Positions 30,784 through 43,699 are shown, numbered from the stretch's first letter. The stretch: 64,000 nt of DNA from Diphasiastrum complanatum (GCA_029204225.1 CM055110.1:48983201-49047200), one strand, 5' to 3'. Made by a program: numbers and translations. Notes: generated by a model not told the origin, from the sequence alone.

Positions 30784-32213
30784 ATGGCATCAATGGGTGG
30801 TTTTTCTGCTTGAAGCTAGTGAAAGGCTCACATCCACTAGTTATGCTACCTGAATAGTTCAAATGGATTCTTTGATTGTACTTCATGATCTTTATGACAT
30901 AGTACTTGAGGTGGAAGTAGAACCTCGAGGAGGAGTTGAATTGGTAAAGTACAAAAAGAGATGTAGAGTTGCATTACATTGCATAAAAATGAATGTAAGT
31001 AATGAACTTTTGAAAGAAATCTCATCTTGTACCACATCCAAAGAGGCATGGGATTCATTAAAAGCAATTTATGGATACAAGAATACTTCAAGGATACTCA
31101 TGCTTAGGAATCAAATCCTTCAAGGCATGAAGGAAGTAGTGAAAGTGCCCAAAATCGGTTCTGAGAACCGTACGGTTCTCAAATTTTTTTGGCCAGAACC
31201 ATGGTGAACTGTGTAGTTATTAATTAATTTATTGATCTTTGAATAAGGAGTTGTCTTCTATAGATGATCAAATCAAAGAAGATGAGTTAGTTCAAATAAT
31301 TTTGAATGGATTAGGAGATGATTATTCCAATCTTGTTCAAACCTTTGCTATTCAAGATTCACTTCCTAGTATTGAAAAGCTTCAAAGTGTGAAGTGAGGA
31401 GAGTAGAATGCTTCATATCAAAAGTAGGATGAGTTCTTTATCTTTGAATGATGGTGATGAAAATGCTAACTTTTTCTTGAAAGGCAAGAAGAAAAAGTTT
31501 CCATCCAAGAAGACTCAAGACATGGAGATGGAGAGCAAAGATGGAGCATCAAGCTCCAAAGGCAAGAGCAAGAAGGACAAGAAGGGACATTTTGCATCCG
31601 AGTGCTACAAGAAGAAGAATGCCCAAGAGAAGGACAATCAAGGCAATCTTGTGCTTGAGGAGGAGGAGGAAGAATGCAATCTATCTTTGATGGTATCCTC
31701 ACCACAAACATCTAATCAAGACACTTGGTGGATTGATAGTGGGGCAAGCTCTCACATGACTCACCAAAAAGACTACTTTTCTAATCTACTTTCTTACAAT
31801 AGTTCTAAGAGATATATTTTTACTGCAAGTGATCAAGAATGTGAGATTGTAGGTGTTGGATCCATTCCTTTATGTCTAGGATCTTCTAAAAAAGTAGATC
31901 TAGACAATGTTCTTTATGTACCTTTAATTACAAAGAACTTGTTGAGTGTAGGACAACTTATGGATAGTGGATTAGATGTACAAGCATGGAGCATGTTCTA
32001 TCTTGAAAGATGAAAAATGTGTTGCTAGTGGTTTCAAGCAAGGGAGATTATTCAAATTGGATGCTAATGTGATGGTTGGAAGTGTGAACATGGCAAGGGA
32101 AGAGCTCACTCAAGTGGAATTATGGCACAAAAGGTTAGGCCATCCTAACTACAAAGCTATGGAGACCATGGTGACAAAGGAGCTAGCAAGTGGACTTCCC
32201 TAAAACTAGCGGC
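30784..32213 (+). pseudogene. Copia gag-protease-preintegrase, interrupted
   Basis: Starts MASMGGF, then a stop. Next come the gag core (MDSLIVLHDLYDIVL, ALHCIKMNVSNELL, SLKAIYGYKNTSR), a foreign block at about 31147-31235, then DDQIKEDELVQIILNGLGDD. The zinc-knuckle half GHFASECYKKK at about 31590 has lost its N-terminal CxxC by deletion. The protease active site WWIDSGASSHMT is at 31726, followed by LLSVGQLMDSGL and the pre-integrase block LWHKRLGHPNYKAM. The frame is truncated at 32213, where the next LTR element begins. Its nearest relative in the window is the gag at 46863-47722. Confidence 0.88.
31147..31235. other. Short palindromic insert in the Copia gag
   Basis: About 90 bases that break gag homology. 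It contains GAGAACCGTACGGTTCTC, an 18-base perfect palindrome, then AT-rich sequence. Possibly the relic of a small fold-back element. No target duplication was recognised. Confidence 0.5.
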
Positions 32214-32259
32214 CCAAAGTCATTTTTAAACTTAGAAGATTACTTTTTAGAGTTGGGTT

Positions 32260-32846
32260 CAAATTGGGACTCACATGAATCTTGTGAATTTCAATGTACT
32301 TTTTTTGGACCCTTGGATCTGGATGGATAGGATTGATGTAAATATCAGCCAATAGGATTTTGGGACAAGGGCCTTTCCCATTTTATAAAAAGACACCATT
32401 TGTACACTATTTTCATGCTTAATAGAGAGGAGGAGACTCTATCATTTTGAGAGCTCAAGCATTCTCATTTGCTAATCACTCTTGCTTATGCTCTTGTTCT
32501 GGATGCTTCTTATTTCCATTTCCCATGCTTTTTGGTTTATGCTAGTTAAGGTTTATCCATAAGCAATGAAATTGAGCATTTGAGCTAACCTCCATCTCAT
32601 CTCTCTCTCTTTCTCTCTCTCCCTTCTTCTTCCTCTTCTATTCTATCTTCTCTCTCTTCACACAAAATCATGATGAAGCTAGTTAGGGGAGTGAGCTAGT
32701 GTGAGTAGTGTTAGTGGAGGTAGAGTTAGATGCAAAGTAGGAAACTAACTAAAAGTAGCATCTATGCATAGTTAGGTACCTATCCAGTGAACTAACCCTT
32801 GTTGATAGGTGGGAGGGCTATACTACGCAAGATCTACGACCCTACA
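32260..32846 (+). mobile_element. LTR of a Gypsy-type element (copy 1)
   Basis: Aligns with 52760-53390 from GGACTCACATGAATCTTGTG to GACCCTACA. The 5' border is uncertain because the copies differ before that point. It contains TTTTATAAAAAGACACC, a likely TATA region, and a CT-rich block. It is followed after one base by a PBS. Single LTR; the partner is not in the window. Confidence 0.75.
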
Positions 32847-32847
32847 G

Positions 32848-32865
32848 TGGCATCGTTGCCGGAGA
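32848..32865 (+). promoter_or_regulatory. Primer-binding site, tRNA-Asp type
   Basis: TGGCATCGTTGCCGGAGA differs from the tRNA-Asp complement (TGGCGCCGTTGCCGGGGA) at two positions. Confidence 0.75.
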
Positions 32866-34049
32866 TAGATTTTCACTAACTAGTTTAGTTGCATTTTAGC
32901 TATTTTCTTGCTTTTTAGAGTAGTTTTAGGTAGATTTTTGGGAGTTTAGAGTTAGTTTTCTATTTTTTTTTTTTGTGTTTAAATTGTTCACAGCTAGCGG
33001 AGGAGGTGTGAGAGGGTATAGGAGGCCCTGAAATCCTCTAAGGGCTTGAAAACCAAACCAACCAGTCAAAAAACCCAAAAAACACACCAATCTGCATTTT
33101 GGAATGAAAAAGAGCTTAAAATCTTATCAGATTTTAATATCTCCAAAATCAGTGTGAATTAACCCTTGCATGATTGGCAACAGCTCCAAGGTACTGTCCC
33201 AAACCTACATAGAAGACTACGAGAGTTAGTTCCAAGCAGATTGCAAAAATCAGAGAAAAATCATAAAAATTTTAAAAAACCGTTGAAAAAATCCAAAAAA
33301 TCCAAAACTTCACCAGAACTCTCGCAGACCCCTCTGAAGTTCCATCTCAGTGAGACCAGTACACAGAGAAGCTTGCGAGAGTTAGTTTGATGTCTGAGTG
33401 TCTATGCAAGAGTTCCCAGTGAAGAAAAGACGGGAAAGTACCAAAGAACCCTCGCAAATACCAGAATTTTCAGTTCCAGTGGGCAAGAACTCTCGCAGAA
33501 GATTTTGAAGTTCCATCTCAGTTAGACAAGGACACAAAAAAGCCTGAGAGAGTTAGTTTGATTCCAGTGAGCAGAAAATTGGGTTTAAGTGCCTCTAGTA
33601 AGAACTCTTGCAGACCCTCTCAATCAATTTTAGAATGATAATTTCCATCACTGATGAAGCTTGCGAGAGTTAATTTTGAGATTTGGTGAAGATCAAGCCA
33701 AAATAGTGGTTCTGGACCCTCGCATATAGTGAAATTTTCACTTAGTGTGAGAGTTAACTCTCGCAGAGAATTCCACAATGAGATCTGACCCAGATCCAGC
33801 TACTGTGATCCTTGAGAGAGTTACTTCCCAAAGATCTGAGAGATATCAAGTTTTTTATTTGCAAAAACAACTAAAGAATCTTCGCATAGCCAACCCTTGC
33901 ACAAGAGAACCCTCTCAGACTAGATCAGTGGAAAGATCTGCATCAGATCCAGCTATTGTCAAAATCTCAGGTCAATTAGTGCAAGGAGTATGAAGTTATC
34001 ATAGGAAAACCACCGTAAAGGGCCTAAATTTCACTTCCGGCCGATCAGA
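32866..34049 (+). mobile_element. Leader of the tRNA-Asp-primed element, rich in a CTCTCGCAGA motif
   Basis: Non-coding leader. Its first 600 bases match 53410-53875. From about 33160 to 33930 it holds a dozen or more variants of AACTCTCGCAGA and its complement-like GCGAGAGTTAGTT, irregularly spaced. No gag domain recognised. Confidence 0.65.
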
Positions 34050-34331
34050 TTGATCAAATCCTTAAGATCCAGACTGCATTCCACCGTACAAGCAAGATCC
34101 AACCACTTTGAAACCCACCATCAGATGAATTTGAGATCGAGACGATCAATAGCAAAAATGATAGCAAATCAAGCACCACACCTTCCTAGATTAGCAACTG
34201 TGCAACAAGAGGCAGAATCGGAACCAGCACCAATGGATCCAATGGGCCAACCCGTACCTGTCGCTCCCTTGCAAGAAGTCCGGAGAGCACCTTCTCCCAC
34301 AATGGTGATTGGTGTAGGTAGATCTTTGTAG
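34050..34331 (+). CDS. Hypothetical 93-codon frame, possible gag start
   Basis: Begins MIKSLRSRLHSTVQ. It is rich in Arg, Gln and Pro (MDPMGQPVPVAP) and has no recognised domain. Its position after the leader would suit a gag N-terminus, but a stop comes early. Weak evidence. Confidence 0.3.
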   Translation: MIKSLRSRLHSTVQARSNHFETHHQMNLRSRRSIAKMIANQAPHLPRLATVQQEAESEPAPMDPMGQPVPVAPLQEVRRAPSPTMVIGVGRSL

Positions 34332-34458
34332 CACGTTATCAGCTCTTGTCTTTTTTGCATCTGTGACATGGCAAATATTAGTGAATGTGCAATTGTAAAT
34401 GATGACATTTTCTATTATTTTGTTCTATTTTGAAATGGCAATAACATAAAGTACTTAC

Positions 34459-35774
34459 GAGTCTTCCGTTGATGATAAATCTGAAATATATTGGTAGATT
34501 GGTTTGTAATAGCATGAGCTCTGTTCTGATAAAATCAAGCTTCCAATGCTCTTCCACCTCAACCATAGATAATGCTTGTCTCCATTCGGTTGTGTGACCA
34601 TTTAGTTCAAAGTCTTAATCCAGTGGTAGCCATGTACCTTTACTTTTCTTGTATCTCTGGTAGCTAAATGTGAGACTGAGCATTTGCTTTTCGATATGAT
34701 AACGAAAGATCATTGAGGACCTTTTAATCCTGCATTCTATGTCATTATTTGTTTTACCATCCCAGCCTTGATCCATAAGATCTGACAAAGTCTCATCTGT
34801 TAAATCCTTGTAAACAAATAAAGTTGGTGTCCTACGAACACTAGCACTCGAGAAAAAATCAACAAATATATGCAATGAGATAAACCAACTTAGGTGAACA
34901 ATTTTCGAGCATGTGCTTATCTTCATAGGATTTGTAATATCAATGAGTAGCTTGCATCTCAAGGATTTAGAAACAATGCTGTCAGGAGTAGGCCACTCAT
35001 CACTTTGAAAACTAGGCAATGGAATTGCTTCGAGCATGCCAAAACCTCCATTTGTTTGTGGCGTATATAAAGATTCATAAAAATAGATACCACAATCTAC
35101 AAGTTCCTTTGGACTTCTTCCTATGTATTGCAGCTTTCCAACATCAGAGTGAATCACGTCTAATATTCCTGCAAGTGATTGTGCGGGCTCCCATTCACTT
35201 ATGCATGATGGATATAAATCTGAAAGAAAAAAACAATGTTGAAGCATTTACATCATAATCTGAAGAGCACCAATAAAGGAAATCACCTATGATTGCTGTA
35301 GAGTGCATATGTTTTGATATACTTACAATTACATTTTTGATGATCATGAGGATTGATATCATGTACTTTGATTTCTGAATGCATATATACATGTTGCACT
35401 AAGACTTCTAATATTGATTGACCTCCCGAGGTAGTCTTAAATTCCAAAATTTTTGCTTTCCAATAAGATTTGTAGGTCATTTTTGCTCTTTTCTTTTGTC
35501 GAAAATTGCCCTTTGATGATGGATGCAGCAATACCCATGAGTTCTTCGTATATTTTGTTGGCTTCCAATTATCAGCTTCATCTTTCTCATTGTAAAGAAT
35601 CATAGAATCGATTGTAGATCTGGGTCTCCTTGCCATTGCTATTTTCAAAGCTTGGGCGCCAAAAATCTCTCTGATATGATATTTAATTTCAATTTTTCGT
35701 ATCACATTTAATCTAATGTGAATGCCAACATAGTCACAGTTACTGCGTATACCATATTTTATGTAACTGCACAT
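34459..35774 (-). CDS. Unrecognised split gene (two exons seen), possibly decayed
   Basis: Exon from about 35774 (an internal Met-Ala-Arg start at about 35634) to 35327, a 107-bp intron 35220-35326 (GTAAGT...TTTCTTTCAG), then an exon 35219-34459 ending at a GTAAGT donor. Joined, it gives about 400 residues. Landmarks: NSWVLLHPSSKG, YWKAKILEF and EVLVQHVYMHSEI, which look BAH-like; then CISEWEPAQSLAGIL, GKLQYIGRSPKELVDCGIYF and LNGHTTEWRQALSMVE. One in-frame TAA at about 34616 falls inside the second exon, so it may be a pseudogene or need an alternative splice. I do not recognise the family; the BAH idea is only a resemblance. Nothing in it looks retroviral. Confidence 0.5.
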
Positions 35775-36059
35775 ACTATATTTCTATAACTGTAACTAGT
35801 ATAGTTAGAAAATTTCATTATACTAACCAGCACAGTCAAGTAGATTTAACTTGAGGTATTGACGTTGGGCATATTAGCACGTGTCGGACAGGAAGAAGAA
35901 ACCAATGTGATACGTTCATGCTGCCCGGACACAAATTTCAAAGTTTTCTATATTGCATTTTTATTTTTTAGTTAATTTGAACTACGTTACGTAGATTTCA
36001 AATCTGTGCATTTTGATTGGGCCTGGTGATGGTCGAAACTAAAGAAAAAAAATAAAAGT
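35775..36059. other. No gene seen
   Basis: AT-rich flank upstream of the split gene. No repeat recognised. Confidence 0.4.
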
Positions 36060-37017
36060 ATCTTTACAAAGGGTCTTTTTGATATTGAGAACTCCTTTAA
36101 TGCTCCAAGCAACATGCATGCTCCAAAATGCTCCCCAACTCCAAGCTAGTGAATCTCTCCTCCACCTGTGTCCCTACTCTTAAACACAAAGATAGATAAC
36201 AAGCCGGCCTCAAGTATTCACCACCCACCAACCATAGCTAGATCCAAGCTCCAAGCACGACCTATCTAGCACCCCCTTGCTAACCATAAACAAATAACAA
36301 GCATACCACAACAAACTACAACATACTCAAGATCGAAACCCTACTTATGTCCCATACCATAAGCAAGATCCAAATCCTAAGCATACTACACACAAGAAAG
36401 TACTCTACACACTAGTAGCAACACTAGAGCATAAGCAAAGCAAGTAAGAGAGATCTCTCCTCCCCCCAATGGGCACCCTACTACCCTCATATAGATGGCC
36501 CATGGACCCCTCCAGTGCACTATGGAGTTCCATGCCCATCCAATGAGAGAGAGAGAGAGAGAAGCCTAGGGGAGTTAAAGAACCTCCAAGGACCTCCATA
36601 GGCTTATGGAAAGTCAAGAGACTCCTTCCATAACCTATGACTCTTTGAATGCCTTTCTTGTGGGAGTTGGGAACTCATTGGACCCATTGGAAGGGCACCC
36701 TCCTACTAGGTCCCAATGCCCAAGTTGTGCAAGTATACTTTGGTCCTCAACCATTAAAGTGATATGGTTCAAGGTTGAGGTCCAAGGTTTAGAAAAATAG
36801 TCATCCAATGACTTTCTAACTCCTCTCTAGGTTCCATACCACCATCCAAGGCATAGACACCTACTTGTCCTTAACCGGGGACACTAGTACCTTAATCTAA
36901 GATACCTACCCTTAATTTTAAGGGTAATCTTATCCAAGGGTAAGTTGCCATTTAGCCCCCAATACTAAATGGACCAATAGGGGTATGAAGTACTGCTAGT
37001 TACATAGGTATGTAACA
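36060..37017 (-). mobile_element. Probable 3' LTR of the chromovirus-like Gypsy element
   Basis: On the minus strand it begins TGTTACATACC right after a polypurine tract (37018-37030, CAGGGGGAAGGAA). This is the normal place for a 3' LTR after the integrase. The far border is not determined and the value given is approximate. It includes a short GA tract at 36545-36562 and no long frames. Confidence 0.55.
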
Positions 37018-37030
37018 TTCCTTCCCCCTG

Positions 37031-38560
37031 AACTTAAATTTTTCTTTGTAGGGAAAATTTGGAAAATTCTTTTGGAGATCAACCTTCTTTTCCCAGGTAT
37101 CCTCCTCTTCTAATTTGCCCTCCACTCGCGGACTCATCACAAAGAAGTTCCACTAGATCTTCCAGATGGACCAGAGTCTTCCCAACCCCTAACGAGGGTT
37201 TCAACTTACTAACATGGAAAATAGGATGAATTCCAACGTTAGCTGGAAGGTCTAGTTTGTATGCGATCTTGTTTATCACTTGGATAACCTTAAAAGGACC
37301 ACAATACCTAGGCGCCAACTTTGCACACTTAATAGTCTTCAAGCCCTACATTGACTAGGGACTCTAAAAAACATGCACTCGTTGACCATGAATACCTTGT
37401 GCTTCCGAGATAGATCAGCATAGTGTCTTGCCTTGTCTTGGGCACTTCTTATGCTATTTTTAGCCAGCTGTAACATTTCTTGCATATCTGCAAGGAAATC
37501 AGCTACGGCTTGCACCCGTAGGTTTTTCATGCCAACACTAACTGGTGATCGAGGTTGAAAACCATACATAAGCATGGAAGGGCTGAATCTGGTCGTCGAT
37601 ATTTTGCATTGTTATATGCAAATTCCACCAGTGGAAGGTACTGTTCCCAATCAGACTGCCGATGGCCCACATATGCTCAAAGCATATCCTCCATCGTCTG
37701 ACTAGTCCTTTCCATTTGACCATCTGATTCCGGATGATCTGTAGAACTAGAACTTAAAGTTGTTTCCAACTTTTCAAATACTACTTGCCAAAAATTCCTA
37801 GTGAATTTTGGGTCACGGTCACTAACAAGGTAGCCCGTATAGTCGAAAAAGCTTCTCAACAAATAGTTGAGCTAGTTTGAAGCTTTAACAATAGTTTTTG
37901 TTGATATAAATTGAGCAAACTTCGTAAGTCTATCAACAATGACCCAAACCGAATCGTGGCCCTTCCCTGTACATGGAAGCCCGACCACAAAATCCATAGA
38001 TATACTTTCCCACTTTCTGGTAGGAATATCTAAGGGATGTAGTAGGCCACTAGCTTTTAGCCTCTCTGCTTTATTTAACTGGCATTTAGTACATTTAAGT
38101 ACATAGGCCTCTACCTGACTTTTCATCTTAGGCCACCAAAATTGCCTTCGAACTAAGTCAAGTGTTCTTTGTATACCCAGATGTCCTGCGCATGGGCTAT
38201 CATGACACTCATGCAAGATTTGGGCCCTTATAGTGTCAGTCTCCGGTACACACACCTTTCCTTTACGAAACAAAACTCTATTTCGAATTAGAAAATCCTT
38301 TTCAGTCTTTCCCTGATTCGAGGAATCTTGCAAACGTGAATCGACCCCCGAAAGTACTTGTTGCCAATACTTTCCAAAAAGAGGATCAGACTCATATAGT
38401 CCTTGAAGAGACAAGAACAACCCTGGTTCTATAATAGTAAAGCACAACTGATTAATAATCAGTAACCGACTCAAAGCATCTACTAGAGTATTTTGACTTC
38501 CTTTACAATAACGCATAAAAAAGTCACATATTTGCATCAGCTTAGCCCATCTAGCTTGCC
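37031..38560 (-). pseudogene. Ty3/Gypsy (chromovirus-like) RNase H end and integrase
   Basis: Right to left: RNase H tail (YCKGSQNTLVDALSR); integrase zinc finger (HECHDSPCAGHLGIQRTLDL and CTKCQLNKA); core with both first Asp residues (ISMDFVVGLPCTGKG; LVSDRDPKFTRNFWQ) and the Glu region (HPESDGQMERTSQTMEDML); then the C-terminal region ([40 protein letters not shown]). A final stretch [13 protein letters not shown] resembles the end of a chromodomain. Broken by several frameshifts (near 37860, 37680, 37560, 37340). It is truncated at about 38560 in RNase H. Related to 14205-15097. Confidence 0.88.
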
Positions 38561-41500
38561 TCCATGATGGTTTTTCTACATTGGCGAGATTGGTGACCCC
38601 AGTTGCAGGTGTACTTTTTTGGTGAGCTTTCTATGATGAGCTTTTTTGAGCGAGCTTTATCCAGGCGAGCTTCCAAGAATTGTGGAAAACCCAAGAATTC
38701 ATTCACAAATTTATCATTATCTTTATATAGGTGAGCTTCGTCATAAATATAACTTGGAGTTTTTACTTTTGTCCACATTTTATCATATATGAACTTTGAA
38801 AAATAATAACAAATCTCATACGTAGATTGTAAATCTCCACATCACCTATGTCAAATGCAAAACCAATTTGGGCAGCCAAGTACCATAATTGTTTATTAAC
38901 TTTGAGATTAGCAATAAAGTATTAACGTATGTAAAGATTTTCTTTTTTTACCAACAGTAACAAAGTAGTATACATTTAATTGAGTAAAAGAGTCAATTAT
39001 ATCATATAGTAACGTTGACTCTCCATCATTTTGTTTCAATGTTGAATTATGTAGAAAATTGATTATTATCAGACCTACAAGATTCCAATGAGACGTACAA
39101 TAATGACCTCAAGCATATGGCACTAGCAATTGTGTTTTTTTTCCACTGGTAAAATAGTTGCCCATGGTGTGTAGTAAGAGTATCAATGAAGAACTTTTAA
39201 GAACAAAGCAAATGATCTTAAAATGGGCATCACACATTTAGTGTTATAAAACCAATGATGCATTTGTCAGCACTATCATCAGAAATAGTTCCTATAAAGC
39301 GGTTTCCAATCAACTACTTTTTTCTATTAATCATAAAAGTAGCTGCTGGGTCATAGGAGGGACGTGAAACCGTAAAGCCTATTTTGTGATTTCATGTATA
39401 ACAAAAAAATAACCCAGCCTTGCAAGAACTTATACTGAAGTACATCAAATGTAGTTGCCTTTATGTCGACTAGTGTAATGCAAATTTTTCAATCTGCACA
39501 TAGTGTTATAAAAGGTCAACATTGTTTTTATTTTCTCCATAGCAGACACATAGTAATTTGTTTGTTTGGTTTATGAAAAGTGTCACGCCGTCTTTTATCT
39601 GAAAGAACATGCAAACTGAAGGTGGCTCAAATGTTGCATTTAGTCAAATGATTTCAACATTAAGATAACCCAAGTTTACATAGTACACCAGTAGCAACCA
39701 TTCATTAAATAACAATGTACGTGCACGAACCGACCCTTCCTATTCAGGTACTAAAAACTGTGTTTTTTTTCAAATATTAATGGAAAAACAATTTTCATTC
39801 TCTTTAATCTCGGATCTTCTTGATAGAATGGATGCACGTCTTTGTGGTGGATGGTTGTGGAGAAACTACATTTGGGAATAGAATAGAAGAAAAACCAAAC
39901 ACTTTTTAACCAATATTCTGGGAGCAATTCACATCTTCAAGGTTAAAAAAAACGTTTAAAACTGAGCACCAGAATTTCTATACTTGCATGCTAATAACTT
40001 GTACACTCTAAGTCAATTTAGAGAATTCTCAAAAATCTCCTTTTTTTAACAACTCATGGTTTCAATAAGTTATTAAATTTTCAGCATGTACTTCATTCAC
40101 AAAGTCGTTTTAGATAAAAAAAATTTTTTTTTTGAAAAAACCGCCCTTCCAAAACGACGTGTTATCAAAGTAAAAATGGTGCAAAAATCCTTGCAATCCT
40201 AGGCTATTACCACAACTGATAGCCATGTATCCTAAGATTGGTCCTTTCAAAAACCCTAACCTCAAAGAAAAATGAGGTCACAGCCAGCCGCCATCGTTGT
40301 CACAGCTGTATTAGCCGATCAACCTCTTGTTTCACAACCTCTTGGGCTGTGCCCAACAATTAGCACTCACTACCTTTGCAGGGTTAAAAGCATCCACATC
40401 CAAAATGTAGATGGAGCATAACAGGATCTGAGCCAGCTACTCAACTGTTCTCATGCAACCCCACCACATCTTAAACTCTCGATCCTTAGAAGAATTCTTC
40501 TTGCCCGTGGAAAAGAGAAAAGAAAACGTGCAATGACCGCAATATATTAAAAATCGATTGTTTTTTGTGGTTTTATTTCTAAGGGATTATGATCTTTGGA
40601 AATAAATGAACGAAAGTTTTTTTAGCACAATGTTCATTTAATTTGATATTAAGTTGTAACATAATATGAAATAACAAGAAATTGAAGGAAACTCTTTATC
40701 CAACAAAATATATATATTTTTGTTGCATACTGAATCAAAGAGCGAAATCCAATGGTGGATATTTCTCTTTCATGTCATTTCAAATTTTAGTACAACTTTA
40801 TTCACAAATATTAATGAATTAATGATCAGAAAAATAAAAAATAAAAATACATTATCTTTTACTATGTGTTTATGAAAATTCTTGTACCTCACTGGATGAA
40901 ATTTTTTGAGGAACCGAAAACTCTAAGGGAGAAAGAAACATGGACACCTGTGTTAGTAAATGAGTTTGAGTTATGTAATCTGGATTTCTTGAGACTCCAT
41001 GGGTGAAAATTACATAATTATGGTTATGGAGTAATTCCATAGTCATTTTGATTAATGGATTTCATTTAATTGAATTCTTGTTTGATGTCAGGTATGACCA
41101 TGAGAATGACCGTAAATATGATTTGGATAAATAAGGAACATATGGATCACATTCAAGTTGTTAGTACTATACATGGCTTCCTTTTAAACATATGGATCCC
41201 TGATTGATAAAGTTTACTAACTAGAAATACTTGAGATGTGACAATAATCCGTGTGTGGAGTTTTATAGTAATCCTTTCGTATTTGGGAATAAATTTATGG
41301 ATTCTCAAGTGTCTGGTTATAATGATATGTGCCTATACTTGGTATAAGGATTCTAGATTGATTCTTTGGATCAATAAAATATTAGGTATGGCAGTTAAGG
41401 ATTGTCTGGAAGGAAGAGCTGATGGTATGGGACATCAGTAATTTCGAAAAGGGAATTCTAGTACCGTAAAGATCTGAGTACCAATAATAAGGTTGAGTAC

Positions 41501-43447
41501 CTATTCGTGATATAGAAAAAAAATAGAACATTTGTTAATTAAAGGGTATTTTGAAAAATTTTGAGATTTAGTCTAGACCCATTATTGGTATCTCATAATT
41601 TACAAAATCAAAGAGCCCAAAACTATTTCTCACTTTTTAAAAGAACCCTTCTTTAAATTTTTCAGTCTTGGACATCAGATAAAATTCATATGATCCTTCC
41701 GGCATGGAAATTATTTTTTGAAGGACTGTTTATAATCATGTGAGTTACTACTTGGATAAGAGAGTGAATTTGATGAGTGGGATGTCTGTGTAAAGTCAAC
41801 CTAGTCTTAGTTGGAATACTTGGATCAGGGAGGGGTTGATGAGGGAAATTAGGTATAAAGTTGTAAGTGAGTTGGAAAACTCGTGAGAGAGGATGTATGC
41901 CTAGTCTCAGAGATTTCTCAGATATGTTATTTACTCATAAATAGAATTCTTTTGTAGCTAAGTTACAAGATTTTCAGTGAGATATGAGAGTAACATATGC
42001 GGGTTCTGGGGAATCTGCCAGATAGAACATATGTGTTTTGTACTAGATCATAGTGAGATTATTCTCAGATGTGCACGTTTAATCTTGTATGGATCTACTA
42101 TGAATTCCTGGTTGCTAGGGTTATTTGGTGGACTTAACCTAGTCGGTAAACATAGACATATGATCAAGTATTGTTGAAATAGATACTTGCAAGTTAACGA
42201 ATCTTTCTGTAAAAGACTTATTGGTTAACTAAAAAGTGATTTGGATATGAATCTAAATGTGGTGTTATACATGTATAATTAAGATCTACACCTAGACATT
42301 TGAGATTTCTAAATCATTAGCAATTAACTTGAGTAATTGGTTTACTTCTGAGGAAGTTGATTGGAAAAATGAACAATGTGAAGAGAATTCAACGGGAATT
42401 GTTTGTTTGGTGTGTATTACTTATAAGACACATGATTTATGAGTCATTTGGATTCATCAAAAAAATTGTGTGCATAGGATATATAGATTTCTTGGGAGAA
42501 TATTTCTCAGTTGTGAAATAAACTCAATTCATTAGTGATTGTATCCGAGAGCGCTCAATTGGATAACAAATCATAATGGTTTCAAAAATGACAACTGAAT
42601 TTTTGAAAAATTTAGCAGATCTTTGGATATCTAGATTTAGTTCTAGACAATAAATCTGAAGTTTTTTGGTGGATGAAGACAGTTATAACTCACATTTTGA
42701 AGAATCCAAAGTTGTGAAATATTCTTAAAATCCAGTATTTTCCTAGTGGATGATTCCTATATATTTTCTAAGTTGTGTATTAAGCATAACTCCAGTATCC
42801 TTTTGCAATTAAATATGTTTTTAGATTTCAGTAAATTATGATTGAAGAATAAAAAGAATCTAATTATTTGTGATTGACGGATTATAAATGGATTTTTAAT
42901 CAAAGGATAATCAAGAAATGTGTTGATTCTTAAGTATGTTGAGTAAATCCCAGTTTACTAATTGAGTTGAGATTTCAGATTAGCACTTTGGAAGTGTAAA
43001 TCTCTTTACTCTAGTATTTAATATGAGAATCTATGGATCTCATAGACATTCTCACAAGATAAGTATTTTATTTGTCCTAGAGATTCTAGTTGAATGAATT
43101 ATCATATCTTAGAATTGGATTCTAAGGAGAGTTGTACTTGAAAGTTTTTAATAAATTGTTTGTCAAAGTTTGTGGATAATTTTATACCGTAATTATTATT
43201 TTTTCTTTAACTTTAATCTCCTAAGTTAGGGAATATTTACTTAGTGGTTCATGTAAGTGTTTTACATGAAGGTGATGTTACTAAATTGTGAAGAGTGTAA
43301 TCCAATTAAGAAATTTATAGCTTAGTGTATTTCTCAAACTTGAGTTGTACTTCAGAATAGAGATTAACGATTGGAAATAGGATTATCTCTGCGTACTTGT
43401 TTGATATGGAATTCAGACTAAGGATAATAATTTTCTTGGTTAATATT
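38561..43447. other. Long AT-rich stretch without a recognised gene
   Basis: 4.9 kb. A 75-codon minus frame at 38551-38778 with repeated GAGCTT-type DNA blocks (GGCGAGCTT, GGTGAGCTT) is the only peculiarity at the left. Otherwise there are stops in all frames, poly(A)/poly(T) runs (for example 40120-40136) and no TE domain. 40900-43440 reads like long-decayed, uniform AT-rich DNA. Confidence 0.5.
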
Positions 43448-43680
43448 GAAAGTTAAGGCCCTCCAGTGTTCAAGATTATTGGTCACACAGAGATTTAATT
43501 CCAAGTTAAGACCTGCTTGTGACTAATTACCTTGAGAGGACCCAGACACTCTAATTGAGACATATGGAGTAGTGCATGTACCTATGACGGATAAGACATG
43601 AGGACTACATGAAGAGATGTGACCTATTTATATTTGACCTGCATGGGGATTGCATGGGTTCATGCATAGGACTCTACCTC
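43448..43680. repeat. Dispersed repeat, copy 2 (see 4836-5080)
   Basis: Ordered similarity to 4836-5080. It ends 20 bases before a Copia LTR and includes CTATATAATGAGG, a TATA-like element. Confidence 0.45.
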
Positions 43681-43699
43681 TATATAATGAGGTAGGGAT

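Noticed and set aside
34169-34408. 79-codon minus frame at 34.2-34.4 kb as an extra exon of the split gene
   Set aside because: It is antisense to the Arg/Gln-rich frame at 34050-34331 and has no splice signals linking it to 34459.
41238-42177. Small frames in the 41-42 kb AT-rich region
   Set aside because: Short, unlinked, with no conserved motif; expected by chance in this composition.
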